DNA of 39,806 nt from assembly GCA_036265815.1 (NCBI GenBank), contig DATAOI010000083.1, positions 1-39,806 on the forward strand. The letters are read 5' to 3'. The notes below the pieces were generated by a model that searched no databases, was not told where the DNA came from, and saw nothing but the letters and a program-made list of their open reading frames with translations. Each line of letters opens with the position of its first letter. Position 1 is the first letter of the stretch. The position numbers and the translations under genes were made by a program. Origin of the DNA: Gemmatimonadales bacterium (lineage in GTDB: Bacteria; Gemmatimonadota; Gemmatimonadetes; Gemmatimonadales; GWC2-71-9). Positions 1-7,233 of the stretch are shown here, piece by piece.

Positions 1-108
1 ACGGCCAGCTTCCATCCACCCACGCCGGACACGTATACCATCGACATTTCGCTCAACGGCGTGCTGATCGCGGACAACCCGTTTTCCGTGCGAGTTCGGC
101 TGTTTTAG
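1..108 (+). CDS. C-terminal end of a protein cut by the window edge
   Basis: Frame 1 is open from the first base to a TAG at 106-108 and encodes the last 35 residues of a protein. The peptide alternates polar and hydrophobic residues (TYTIDISLNGVLIADNPFSV), like the closing strands of a beta-sandwich domain. There is too little to assign a family. The reading frame, not the function, is what is supported. Confidence 0.6.
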   Translation, partial: TASFHPPTPDTYTIDISLNGVLIADNPFSVRVRLF

Positions 109-166
109 TGCGGCCGTTTCTCGCTTGACCCCCTCTCGTACGGGGGGTATCTTGCACGCCCGCAGC

Positions 167-248
167 GCCCTGGTGGTGAAACTGGTAGACACGCTATCTT
201 GAGGGGGTAGTGCCGAAAGGCGTCGCGGTTCGAATCCGCGCCAGGGCA
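167..248 (+). tRNA. tRNA-Leu (anticodon GAG)
   Basis: A complete class II tRNA cloverleaf. The acceptor arm GCCCTGG (167-173) pairs with CCAGGGC (241-247), and A248 is the discriminator. The anticodon stem CTATC/GGTAG encloses the loop TTGAGGG, giving anticodon GAG for CTC/CTT Leu codons. A long variable arm, typical of tRNA-Leu, follows, and the T arm contains GGTTCGAATCC. The 3' CCA is not encoded. A strong hairpin terminator lies directly downstream. Confidence 0.97.
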
Positions 249-254
249 TCGCAT

Positions 255-290
255 CGGGGGCGCACCGCCGTGCGCCCCCGTCTTGCTTCT
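255..290 (+). terminator. Hairpin terminator after tRNA-Leu
   Basis: An 11-bp perfect stem (CGGGGGCGCAC, 255-265, with its complement at 270-280) closes a four-base loop and is followed by the T-rich tract TCTTGCTTCT. Its position between two tRNA genes suggests that they are separate transcripts. Confidence 0.75.
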
Positions 291-292
291 CC

Positions 293-364
293 GCCACTGT
301 AGCTCAGGGGTAGAGCACTCGATTCGTAATCGAGCGGTCGTCGGTTCAAATCCGACCAGTGGCT
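293..364 (+). tRNA. tRNA-Thr (anticodon CGT)
   Basis: A 72-nt cloverleaf. The acceptor arm GCCACTG (293-299) pairs with CAGTGGC (357-363), and T364 is the discriminator. The anticodon stem CTCGA/TCGAG encloses TTCGTAA, giving anticodon CGT (ACG codons). The T arm contains GGTTCAAATCC. The 3' CCA is not encoded. A hairpin terminator begins 28 bases downstream. Confidence 0.97.
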
Positions 365-391
365 CTCGGCAGCTCGCTCCGCGATCGTCAC

Positions 392-417
392 CGCCCGCCA
401 AACTTGGCGGGCGTTTT
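392..417 (+). terminator. Hairpin terminator after tRNA-Thr
   Basis: CGCCCGCCA and TGGCGGGCG form a 9-bp stem around AACT, followed directly by TTTT. This is a canonical intrinsic terminator for the tRNA-Thr transcript. Confidence 0.85.
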
Positions 418-622
418 GATACCCGGCTGTGCGTAAGGCTCTCGCGCCAAGAAGCGCCTATTGCTGTGGGCTTGTGAGAGGTCTCCTGTTCAAGCCTGCG
501 CTGCTCGCGGCCTCGGCGTCCCGTATGTGGCATGCACCCTGTCGGCCGTTCGCATGAGGACCCATCTTACAATGCATTGACCTGCCCGCTCTCCCGATCG
601 GAACGAGAAGGGGCAGGCACGG

Positions 623-904
623 ATGGGCACGCACCCCTGGGCCAATCTCCGGCGCTACATCGACAACTCGCCCTATTATCAGGCGGACAGCATCATGACC
701 CCGCTCCTGATCGTGCACGGCGATCACGACGCGGCGTACCACGACGGCCAGAAGCTGTTTACCGCCCTCCAACGACTCGGCCGGCCGGCGGAGTTCGCCT
801 CGTATGCGGGGCAGGGCCACGTGATTTACGAATGGACCCGGGCCGCCGCGGTGGACGCGGCGCGTCGGATGGTGGCGTTCTATGGGAAGCACCTGCGACA
901 CTGA
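623..904 (+). pseudogene. C-terminal remnant of an S9-family (prolyl oligopeptidase-like) peptidase
   Basis: The 93 residues match the end of the alpha/beta-hydrolase domain of S9 peptidases: a segment like WANLRRYIDNSPYYQADSI, then TPLLIVHGDHD with the Asp of the catalytic triad, LFTALQRLGRP, and GQGHVI with the catalytic His. The propeller domain and the nucleophile Ser (GxSxGG) are missing. The frame upstream of the ATG closes at a TGA (578-580), so the gene is truncated and not just mis-started. An SD-like GAGAAGGGG lies about 10 bases before the ATG, so the fragment could still be translated, but it cannot be an active hydrolase. It is the leftover of a deletion or rearrangement next to the tRNA pair. 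Confidence 0.75.
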
Positions 905-932
905 GGCCGGCGTGCAATCGCTTTCCTTCCCG

Positions 933-2030
933 CTAGTCCCGCTCCGCCCGCCCCAGCCCCACCTCGAACGGCGCCCGCACCACCAGCCGGTACGAGTACT
1001 CCCACTTGGAGTGCCCCAGCGCGATGCTGTTGAGATCGTCGAACCGGTGGAACCGCAGCTCCGTGTCCAGGGTGATCGCCGACTCGATGGTGGTGCGTCG
1101 CGCGATACCGTACTCCTGATATCGCCGGCTCGAGCGGTAGTACGCCGGGTCCGAGCCCGTCGACCCGTAACTGTTGTCCCCTTCGTCCGACAGGAAGTCG
1201 CGTCCCCACCATTGGATCGTGAACAGCTCGGCCCACCCATGCGGCGCGATTGACCCCCGCACGTAGGTGCCGTGCCCATGATCCGGCCTCCCCGCCGGAG
1301 GAAACGCCTCGATGTTCCCGTGGCTCCCCAGCAGGAACACCGCGAGCTCGCTGGCGCCAGCCACCGGCAGCCCGCCATGCACCCGAACACCACCGGCCGC
1401 GACCTCGTTGTTGGTGACCGGCACGCCCGCGGTGTAGAGCTGCCCTCCGTGGTGCAGGCCGTGCCCCTGGAACTCGAGCGTCAGATATGACGTCGGCCGG
1501 GCGTGCAGCAGCAGCCCGTAGTCGAACACCTCCCGACTGTCCCGAGTGTTGAGGTGCTGCCAGTCGATGAAGATCTCCCCTCCGAAACTGTGCTGGTCCT
1601 CCCGCCACTGCAGCCCGTACTCCACCGGACGGGTGAACTCGAGGGTGCTCACCTCGAGCGGCTCGAGATAGCCGTGGCGGTCCTCGGTCACCAGCGTGCC
1701 CAGCACGCCGAGGGAGCTCTTGGTGCGGTAGCGGAACCCGAGCAGCGGCTTGACCGTGTCGAGAAAGTCGCTCCGGCCGCTCAGATGGTTGCCATACGCG
1801 CCGAGGATGATCTCGGTGCGAGGGCCCAGCACGGCGGACAGGTAGGTCTCCAGCTGCGCGCCGAGGATGGTCTGCCCGGTGCGGTAGGGATTGAAGAATT
1901 CGGTGTTGTCGCCGTAGAAGATGACGCCGCTCTTCCAGGCGAAGGCTTGCGCGATCGCCGTCCGCGGCCCGGCCACGAGACAGGCCAGCGCCACACATGC
2001 GGTCCGGGTCAGGCGGGGTCGGGTCGTCAT
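933..2030 (-). CDS. Predicted outer-membrane beta-barrel protein, function unknown
   Basis: 365 residues. The N-terminus has a basic start and a hydrophobic stretch ending in ...AIAQAFAW, a typical signal peptide with cleavage after AQA. The rest is rich in short alternating strands and aromatic residues (for example TLEFQGHGLHHG, AELFTIQWWGRDF, EYSYRLVVRAPFEVGLG), as expected of an outer-membrane barrel. No catalytic motif or named family is recognised. Conserved-looking DNTEFFNPYRTGQTILG near the mature N-terminus and many Trp/Tyr/His residues hint at a porin-like or surface protein. It is convergent with the S9 remnant (28-bp gap) and stands alone on its strand, with an 80-bp gap to the MgtC gene. 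Confidence 0.65.
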   Translation of the reverse strand: MTTRPRLTRTACVALACLVAGPRTAIAQAFAWKSGVIFYGDNTEFFNPYRTGQTILGAQLETYLSAVLGPRTEIILGAYGNHLSGRSDFLDTVKPLLGFRYRTKSSLGVLGTLVTEDRHGYLEPLEVSTLEFTRPVEYGLQWREDQHSFGGEIFIDWQHLNTRDSREVFDYGLLLHARPTSYLTLEFQGHGLHHGGQLYTAGVPVTNNEVAAGGVRVHGGLPVAGASELAVFLLGSHGNIEAFPPAGRPDHGHGTYVRGSIAPHGWAELFTIQWWGRDFLSDEGDNSYGSTGSDPAYYRSSRRYQEYGIARRTTIESAITLDTELRFHRFDDLNSIALGHSKWEYSYRLVVRAPFEVGLGRAERD

Positions 2031-2110
2031 GGCCCTGCGGGTTGAGAAAGGAGCTCAAATCTAGCGAGCGGGCGCGCGCCCGCCAAACGCGGAGATCGCT
2101 CCAGGCCCGC

Positions 2111-2563
2111 TTACGGCCGCTCTACCCGGGGGAGCACGTGAAGCACCAGCGCCAGCAGGAGGGTGGCCCCGACCGCCAGAATGAAGCGCCCATACCCCAC
2201 CGCGATTCCGATGGCCGCGGTGGCCCAGATCGAGGCGGCCGTGGTAAGCCCCAGGACTTCTTCGCTGTCCTTGGCGATGCGGATGACGCCACTCCCGAGA
2301 AACCCGATCCCCAGGGCGACGGCCTGGATCACCCTGATCGGATCGGACCGAAGCCCTTCGGGCCGCGCCGCGGCATCGTCGAGCTCCATCGTCCCAATGG
2401 CGGTGTAGAGCGCGGCCGCCATGCAGACGAGCATGTGGGTGCGAAAGCCGGCGGCCTTGCCCGCGTGCTCCCGTTCCCAGCCGATCACCGCGGCAAGCCC
2501 GCCGGCGAGGATGACACGGAGCAGGAGCAGCGTTTCGAAGCGGGCCGTATCCCCCAGAGACAT
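2111..2563 (-). CDS. MgtC/SapB family inner-membrane protein
   Basis: 150 residues, from the ATG at 2563. The MgtC/SapB signature is clear: a first membrane segment (about residues 9-25), then GWEREHAGKAAGFRTHMLVC, further hydrophobic segments, and GIGFLGSGVI. Family members have four to five membrane segments; some aid growth at low Mg2+ or modulate F-ATPase, and many are uncharacterised. The frame stays open further upstream, but that extension is antisense-like and overlaps the zinc-ribbon gene, so the internal ATG is preferred. That gene ends 17 bases before this start, so the two are probably co-transcribed. The C-terminal cytoplasmic ACT-like domain of long MgtC proteins is absent; this is the short SapB-type form. 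Confidence 0.85.
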   Translation of the reverse strand: MSLGDTARFETLLLLRVILAGGLAAVIGWEREHAGKAAGFRTHMLVCMAAALYTAIGTMELDDAAARPEGLRSDPIRVIQAVALGIGFLGSGVIRIAKDSEEVLGLTTAASIWATAAIGIAVGYGRFILAVGATLLLALVLHVLPRVERP

Positions 2564-2580
2564 CCGAGTCCGGTCACCCG

Positions 2581-2715
2581 TTAGGCAGGGACCCAGCGGC
2601 GGCACCGGCAATGGCCGCAGGAGATCGACTCCGCGATGGCCCCGGCCGTCTCCGGCTTGGAGAGTGTTACGGTGATCTGAAAGCCGCACTCGAGGCACTG
2701 CAGGGTGACTGGCAT
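2581..2715 (-). CDS. 44-residue zinc-ribbon protein
   Basis: This short gene runs from ATG at 2715 to TAA at 2581. An excellent Shine-Dalgarno GGAGGAG lies 4 bases before the ATG. The product has two Cys pairs, CLEC at residues 7-10 and CGHC at residues 34-37, separated by 23 residues, the arrangement of a small zinc ribbon. A further Cys follows at residue 39. The stretch FQITVTLSKPETAGAIAE between the pairs would form the beta/alpha spacer. It has no signal peptide and is probably cytoplasmic. It precedes the MgtC/SapB gene by 17 bases on the same strand, suggesting one transcript. No named family is recognised; metal sensing or nucleic-acid binding are possibilities only. Confidence 0.75.
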   Translation of the reverse strand: MPVTLQCLECGFQITVTLSKPETAGAIAESISCGHCRCRRWVPA

Positions 2716-2810
2716 CGTCTCCTCCCAGGAGTCAAGGCTGAGAGATAGACGATTGGGGGCGGGCCCGCCGTGCGCCGCAACACAGACGGCCGGACCGGAG
2801 CGACTTGGGC

Positions 2811-3875
2811 TTAGACGATGCGACCGGTGGTGAGGAGCTTCCGGAGCGGGTGCCTGCGGTAGAGCGGCTGCAGCGCCAGATAGCGCGCCATGACGCTGGT
2901 CCCCGGCACCAGCAGCTCGTAGTGCTCCAGCAGGTCGCTCGAGGCGGCGGTGGGGTCAGCCGCGGCGGTGGTCTGGAGGAAGTGGATGGCGAAGGCGACC
3001 GCCTCTGCCTGGTGCTCGGAGATGCTCTCGTGTCCGTAGCGCTTGGGGTCCTGAATCGGGGGTACGCCCTGCCACAGGATCGCGAACTGCGCGGGCGCCC
3101 GGGCCTGCCACCGGTGGGCCAGCTCGTGGGCCAAGGCGTGCCGCATCTGCGCCTCGCTGCCGATGTGCCAGGGGTCGAGCGAGAGCGAGTCGCGGGACGC
3201 GATGTATTCGCCGAGCCGGCCCGCGCTGCGCCCGCGTTCACCCACCAGACCGAACGGGCAGCTCGGCCGCCCGAAGAGGGCATAGAGCGAGTCGGCAAAG
3301 CTGCTGCGGGCGAGTGTCTGGACCGAGCGGGTGGCCGACGCCGTGTCGCCCACGCTCACCACCGGCCCGTACACCGCCCACTCGCGCGAGACCAGGCTGT
3401 CCAGCCAGGCCGGATGACCGGCCACTTCGAGCAGGGGGCCCGGCATCCGGGTCTCGAATACCGCCCCGTCCATCCGGAACAGGTACACCGTCCCGCCGCC
3501 GCGCTCGGTGGCATACGCCAGCGAGACGGCCGGCGCACGCCAGAGCCGTCCGCCCGATTGCCGTACCGGACCGATCAAAGGAAAGGTGGCGCGGACGCTG
3601 TTGTCTGCGGAATGAAAGACCAGCCCGCTGTCGGTCACCAGCACCTGGCCGCGGAGGGGCGGCAGGCCGCGAGGCGAGAGATAGCCGTCGATGGCGATGC
3701 CTCCGCCCAACGCGGCGCGGCCACCGGGAGCCACGGGCGCAGCAGGGTGGAGCGTATCTCCGATGTCCGGCCCCATCGCGGCGTAGCCGGACACCTGAGC
3801 ATCCGGCCGCGGCGTGCCCGCCGGGGACGCGAGAGTGACCGCGAGGGCGAGGAGGCTCCGGACGGAGACCGTCAA
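2811..3875 (-). CDS. Predicted exported zinc metallopeptidase (HELAH motif)
   Basis: 354 residues. Residues 1 to about 27 form a signal peptide (...LLALAVTLASPAGTPRPDAQ). The C-terminal half has the zinc-peptidase motif HELAH (His250, Glu251, His254) inside MRHALAHELAHRWQA, with a candidate third ligand Glu291 in EHQAEAVAFA, about 37 residues later as in gluzincins. The N-terminal half (about 60-150) is beta-rich and contains GQVLVTDSGLVFHSADNSV, like a small PH/GRAM-type fold, which is unusual beside a peptidase. Its start overlaps the stop of the small membrane-protein gene by four bases, so translation is probably coupled. The substrate is unknown; a cell-envelope protein is likely given the transglycosylase upstream. 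Peptidase assignment rests on the motif; the family is not identified. Confidence 0.65.
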   Translation of the reverse strand: MTVSVRSLLALAVTLASPAGTPRPDAQVSGYAAMGPDIGDTLHPAAPVAPGGRAALGGGIAIDGYLSPRGLPPLRGQVLVTDSGLVFHSADNSVRATFPLIGPVRQSGGRLWRAPAVSLAYATERGGGTVYLFRMDGAVFETRMPGPLLEVAGHPAWLDSLVSREWAVYGPVVSVGDTASATRSVQTLARSSFADSLYALFGRPSCPFGLVGERGRSAGRLGEYIASRDSLSLDPWHIGSEAQMRHALAHELAHRWQARAPAQFAILWQGVPPIQDPKRYGHESISEHQAEAVAFAIHFLQTTAAADPTAASSDLLEHYELLVPGTSVMARYLALQPLYRRHPLRKLLTTGRIV

Positions 3876-4078
3876 CGCTGGGCGATGATGCTCTGGTCGA
3901 CCGCGGGCGGAAGCTCCGCCGCGCTCGCCGGGTTCACCCAGGTGGAATGCACCAGCAGGACGGTGAGGGCCAGGATGAGAAACAGCATGGTGCCCAGTAC
4001 GGCGATCGCCACGCGGGTGGACACCGGGGCGGTTGGAGCAGTCTGGCTGGCGGCAGCGGCACTCAGGGCGGCGGACAT
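3872..4078 (-). CDS. Small single-pass membrane protein
   Basis: 68 residues. An Ala/Thr/Ser/Pro-rich N-terminus (about 1-20) is followed by one strong membrane segment (about 24-44, VAIAVLGTMLFLILALTVLL) and a short tail ending SIIAQR. An SD-like AGGA lies four bases before the ATG. The stop overlaps the start of the metallopeptidase by four bases, and the transglycosylase ends 33 bases upstream, so all three genes are probably one transcript. No family is recognised; it could be a membrane partner of the peptidase. Confidence 0.6.
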   Translation of the reverse strand: MSAALSAAAASQTAPTAPVSTRVAIAVLGTMLFLILALTVLLVHSTWVNPASAAELPPAVDQSIIAQR

Positions 4079-4111
4079 TGGATCCTGGCGAGTCGGTGAA
4101 GGGTGAATGGA

Positions 4112-5698
4112 TCAGCCGGGGATGCGAAGGCGCATTCCGGCACGGATGACGTCGCGCGAGCGCGAGAGAGCATTGGCCCGCCGGAGCGCCAGCACCGACA
4201 CCCGGTACCGCCGGGCGATGCCGGTCAGCGTCTCGCCCCGGCGTACCCGGTGGATGCCGCGACCGCCACGGCGGTGCGCGTGGGAGGAGCCGATGGTGCC
4301 GGTGGCCTGCATCGCCAGGCGGGACGGAACGGCCACCGCCGGAATGACCAGCCGTGTGCCCTTCGCCGCCCAGGCCGAACGCACCCCTGGATTGGCCAAC
4401 CGGATCTCGCTCGCCGGGAGGTGATAGCGCGCCGCGACCGAGGTGAGCCGCTCGCGGCGCCGAGGGGCGTAGGAGAGGAAGTGCACCCGGGCCCTGGCCG
4501 GGAGCGCGGCGTACTTGGCCGCGACCGTCGGGCCGGTGCCGGGAGGAAGCCGGATGACCATGCTGGAATGCGGCGGAGTCGCGAGCCGGAGATACTGGGG
4601 GTTGAGCTGATGGATCTCCGTAACACTGGTTCCGGCCAGCCGGGCCACCACGTCGAGTCCGGTCGCCTCGGTGACCATCAGCGAGTCGTAGGCGAACGGA
4701 GCGTCAGACACCGGCGTCAGCCCGTAGCGCGCGGGCTCTTTCGCGATCAAAGCGGCCGCGATCAGCTTGGGCACGTAGTCCTGGGTCTCGGCGGCGAGGA
4801 GATCGTTGGACGCGAGCCGGAAGAAGGCGGCATCGCTGGTGACCAGGTTGACGTCCGCGGCCACCTCCAACTCCTCGGCGGTGGAGTCGGCCTCCGCCAG
4901 GGTGCTGTCGTCCTCCTCGGCCAGGGTGTCGGGGTCGGCCGCGGTGCTGTCGGCATCGGTGGTGTCGGATTCCGCGCTGTCCGCCTCAGGCGTGTCCGCC
5001 ACGGCGGGAGCGTCCCACTCCAGCTTTCCGAGACTGCGGGAGACCTTGCCAGCGCCGGCATTGTAGGCCGCCGCGGCGAGATAGAGTGAGCCGAACCGCT
5101 GGCGCAGATCGCTCAGATGACGAGCGGCGGCGTCGGTGGCCTTCACCGGATCGCGCCGCTCGTCCACCCAGGAGTCCACCCGGAGGCCGTAGCCGCGGCC
5201 AGTTCCCCGCATGAACTGCCACATGCCCACGGCGTAGGACCGGCTCACCGCCTCGCTGGAGTAGCCGCTCTCGATCAGGGCCAGGTAGCCAAGGTCGCCG
5301 GGAAGCCCGGCGGCCTCGAATCGCTGGCGGATCATCGGCTCGAAGCGGGCGCCGCGGGCAAGGAAGACCTGCATCCGAGACCGGGCGGGGGCCTGGAAGT
5401 AGCCGAGGTAGAACTGCACCCGCGGGTGGCTGGCGAAGGTCTTGACGTCGATGTCCCAGCGGACGCGCTGGGCGTCGAAGGCGGGGACGACGGCGGGATC
5501 CGGTGCGGTCACGGCCAGATCGTTCAGCACCACTGCGTCCGCGGCGGCCTCACCGGACACGGCCGAGAGATCGACCACAGGCACCAGTGAGTCCTGCACC
5601 GCCGCGGCAACCGGCTCCGCGCTCGGTGCGGGCGGAATGCCGGCCGCACAGGCCGTAGCGCCGAGAAGGGCGGTGCAGAGGAATAGCGATCGCTTCAT
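4112..5698 (-). CDS. MltD-like lytic transglycosylase with LysM domains
   Basis: 528 residues, from the ATG at 5698. An N-terminal signal ends in GATAC (Cys17), a weak lipobox. The SLT domain (about 115-225) shows the catalytic Glu143 in ALIESGYS, then GMWQFM and AYNAG. A very acidic, low-complexity Asp/Ser/Thr/Glu linker follows (about 230-280). The C-terminus has two LysM-like modules: one starting RERLTSVAARYHLPASEI and a better one RRGETLTGIARRYRVSVLAL ending MRLRIPG. Such enzymes cleave peptidoglycan glycan strands with 1,6-anhydro ends in the periplasm. MltD of E. coli also joins SLT to LysM, but the acidic insert is unusual. Followed by a small membrane protein and a metallopeptidase in one probable operon. 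Confidence 0.88.
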   Translation of the reverse strand: MKRSLFLCTALLGATACAAGIPPAPSAEPVAAAVQDSLVPVVDLSAVSGEAAADAVVLNDLAVTAPDPAVVPAFDAQRVRWDIDVKTFASHPRVQFYLGYFQAPARSRMQVFLARGARFEPMIRQRFEAAGLPGDLGYLALIESGYSSEAVSRSYAVGMWQFMRGTGRGYGLRVDSWVDERRDPVKATDAAARHLSDLRQRFGSLYLAAAAYNAGAGKVSRSLGKLEWDAPAVADTPEADSAESDTTDADSTAADPDTLAEEDDSTLAEADSTAEELEVAADVNLVTSDAAFFRLASNDLLAAETQDYVPKLIAAALIAKEPARYGLTPVSDAPFAYDSLMVTEATGLDVVARLAGTSVTEIHQLNPQYLRLATPPHSSMVIRLPPGTGPTVAAKYAALPARARVHFLSYAPRRRERLTSVAARYHLPASEIRLANPGVRSAWAAKGTRLVIPAVAVPSRLAMQATGTIGSSHAHRRGGRGIHRVRRGETLTGIARRYRVSVLALRRANALSRSRDVIRAGMRLRIPG

Positions 5699-5850
5699 GT
5701 CGACTGGCGGAGAAGGGGGCTGGCGATGGCGCCCGGAATCGAGGGTCGAAAGAGCACAAAACGGGCCGCCGGACGAACAAACCCAACCCATTGCAGCTCA
5801 GTGAGTTGCGGCAGCAAAACGGGACGATGCGTGAAGTGGCACCGGCAAAC

Positions 5851-5880
5851 TTCGGCGCCGTCTGCAAAACGCGCTATTTT
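5851..5880 (+). promoter_or_regulatory. Candidate promoter for a leaderless MFS transcript
   Basis: TATTTT at 5875-5880 sits 9-14 bases before the MFS start codon, with a poor -35-like TTCGGC at 5851-5856 (spacing 18). A start site about 7 bases after TATTTT would fall at or next to the ATG. No Shine-Dalgarno sequence is present, which fits leaderless translation. The -35 match is weak. Confidence 0.25.
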
Positions 5881-5888
5881 GCGGCCCG

Positions 5889-7133
5889 ATGACTCTCCCT
5901 CTCGCGCGCCACGATCCCTACGCCTCGCTCCGCATTCCCAACTTCCGCTGGTTCATCGTCAGCCTGCTCACGATGAACGTGGCGACCCAGCTCCAAGCCG
6001 TCGTGGTTGCCTGGCAGATCTACGCGCTCACGCACGACCCGCTCTCGCTCGGCCTGATCGGTCTCGCGGAGGCGATCCCGTTCATCGGTTTCGCCCTGCC
6101 GGCCGGTCATGTGGCGGATCGGTCCCGCCGACTGGCCATCGCCCGGATGGCGCTGGTAGCGCTGCTGGTCTGCTCGGTCTCGCTGCTCACCTTCACCATC
6201 CGGCGGGGGCTAATCCATGAGGGCCAGGTGTGGCCGATCTACCTGGTGATCTTCCTGAGCGGCATCGCCCGCAGCTTCCTCCAGCCCGCGCGCACCGCCC
6301 TGAGCGCTGAGGTGGTGCCCCGGCCGCTCTACCCCAACGCCGTGACCTGGCGCAGCTCCACCTGGCAGCTCGCCGCCGTGCTGGGTCCGGCGCTCGGCGG
6401 CCTGATCTATGGCTTCGGGACGGCCACGGCGGCGTATGCGGTGGACGTCGGACTGATGCTGGTCGCTCTGGTATCGATCACCCGGATCGATCACGTCCGC
6501 AAGGTCCCGCCTCCCTCAGAGGATTCGGTGCTGCAGAGCCTGGCTGGCGGAGTGCGCTTCGTCCGGCGGCAGCCGGTGGTGCTCGCGGCGCTCGCGCTGG
6601 ATCTGTTCTCGGTGCTCTTCGGCGGAGCCACAGCGCTGCTCCCGGTCTTCGCCGATCAGATCCTCCATGTGGGTCCAAAAGGCCTCGGCGTGCTGCGGGC
6701 GGCGCCGGCAGCCGGCGCGGTGCTGATGTCGCTCGTGATGGCTCACCGGCCGCCGCTCATGCGGGCGGGACGGACTCTGCTGGTGAGCGTCGCCTGCTTC
6801 GGGCTGTCGATGATCGGGTTCGGCCTCTCGCGCAGCGTTCCACTCTCGCTGGCACTGCTGGTGCTGAGCGGCATGGTGGACACGGTGAGTGTGGTGGTGC
6901 GCTCGACCCTGCTGCAGGTGCTGACCCCCGACCATCTGTTGGGCCGGGTGTCTTCGGTCAACGCGATTTTCATCGGAAGCTCGAACGAGATCGGGGCGTT
7001 CGAGTCGGGGGTGGCGGCGAAGCTGCTGGGCACCGTGCCCTCGGTGGTGCTGGGTGGGATGGTGACGCTGGCAGTTGTGGCGGTGACCGCGCTCAGGGTA
7101 CCTGAGCTTCGACGGCTGCGGGAGATTCGTTAG
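5889..7133 (+). CDS. MFS transporter, EntS-like exporter family
   Basis: 414 residues with about 12 hydrophobic segments. It begins with the EntS/MFS_3 style RHDPYASLRIPNFRWFIVS; the loop 2-3 MFS signature GHVADRSRRL follows, and FLQPARTALSAEVVP lies in the first half, typical of this exporter family. It acts in the inner membrane as a proton-driven exporter; some relatives export siderophores, but the substrate cannot be read here. There is no SD before the ATG, and the gene may be leaderless. It faces the 7234-8283 gene, and the gap between them holds an inverted-repeat element that starts directly after the stop codon. Confidence 0.85.
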   Translation: MTLPLARHDPYASLRIPNFRWFIVSLLTMNVATQLQAVVVAWQIYALTHDPLSLGLIGLAEAIPFIGFALPAGHVADRSRRLAIARMALVALLVCSVSLLTFTIRRGLIHEGQVWPIYLVIFLSGIARSFLQPARTALSAEVVPRPLYPNAVTWRSSTWQLAAVLGPALGGLIYGFGTATAAYAVDVGLMLVALVSITRIDHVRKVPPPSEDSVLQSLAGGVRFVRRQPVVLAALALDLFSVLFGGATALLPVFADQILHVGPKGLGVLRAAPAAGAVLMSLVMAHRPPLMRAGRTLLVSVACFGLSMIGFGLSRSVPLSLALLVLSGMVDTVSVVVRSTLLQVLTPDHLLGRVSSVNAIFIGSSNEIGAFESGVAAKLLGTVPSVVLGGMVTLAVVAVTALRVPELRRLREIR

Positions 7134-7222
7134 AAGGGCGGGAAGGACGGGAAAGGCGGAAAGGAGGGGAAGGTTTCCAATCCCTGCACTTCCGAACCTT
7201 CCCGCCTTTTCCGTCCTTCCCG
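7134..7222 (+). repeat. Inverted array of 9-nt G-rich units (element R1)
   Basis: Left arm (about 7134-7173): degenerate 9-nt units such as GAAGGACGG, GAAAGGCGG. Right arm (about 7196-7222): the complement, ACCTTCCCGCC then TTTTCCGTCCTTCCCG. The arms pair over about 26 bases with few mismatches around a spacer of about 22 bases. It lies between two convergent genes, where it could act as a two-way terminator; however, three similar elements lie in other kinds of gap. Confidence 0.8.
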
Positions 7223-7233
7223 CTGCCGGCCCG

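Noticed and set aside
7134-7222. R1 as a plain intrinsic terminator
   Set aside because: Its place between convergent genes would allow it, but the same element type occurs in a divergent gap and lacks a T tract, so it is listed as a repeat.
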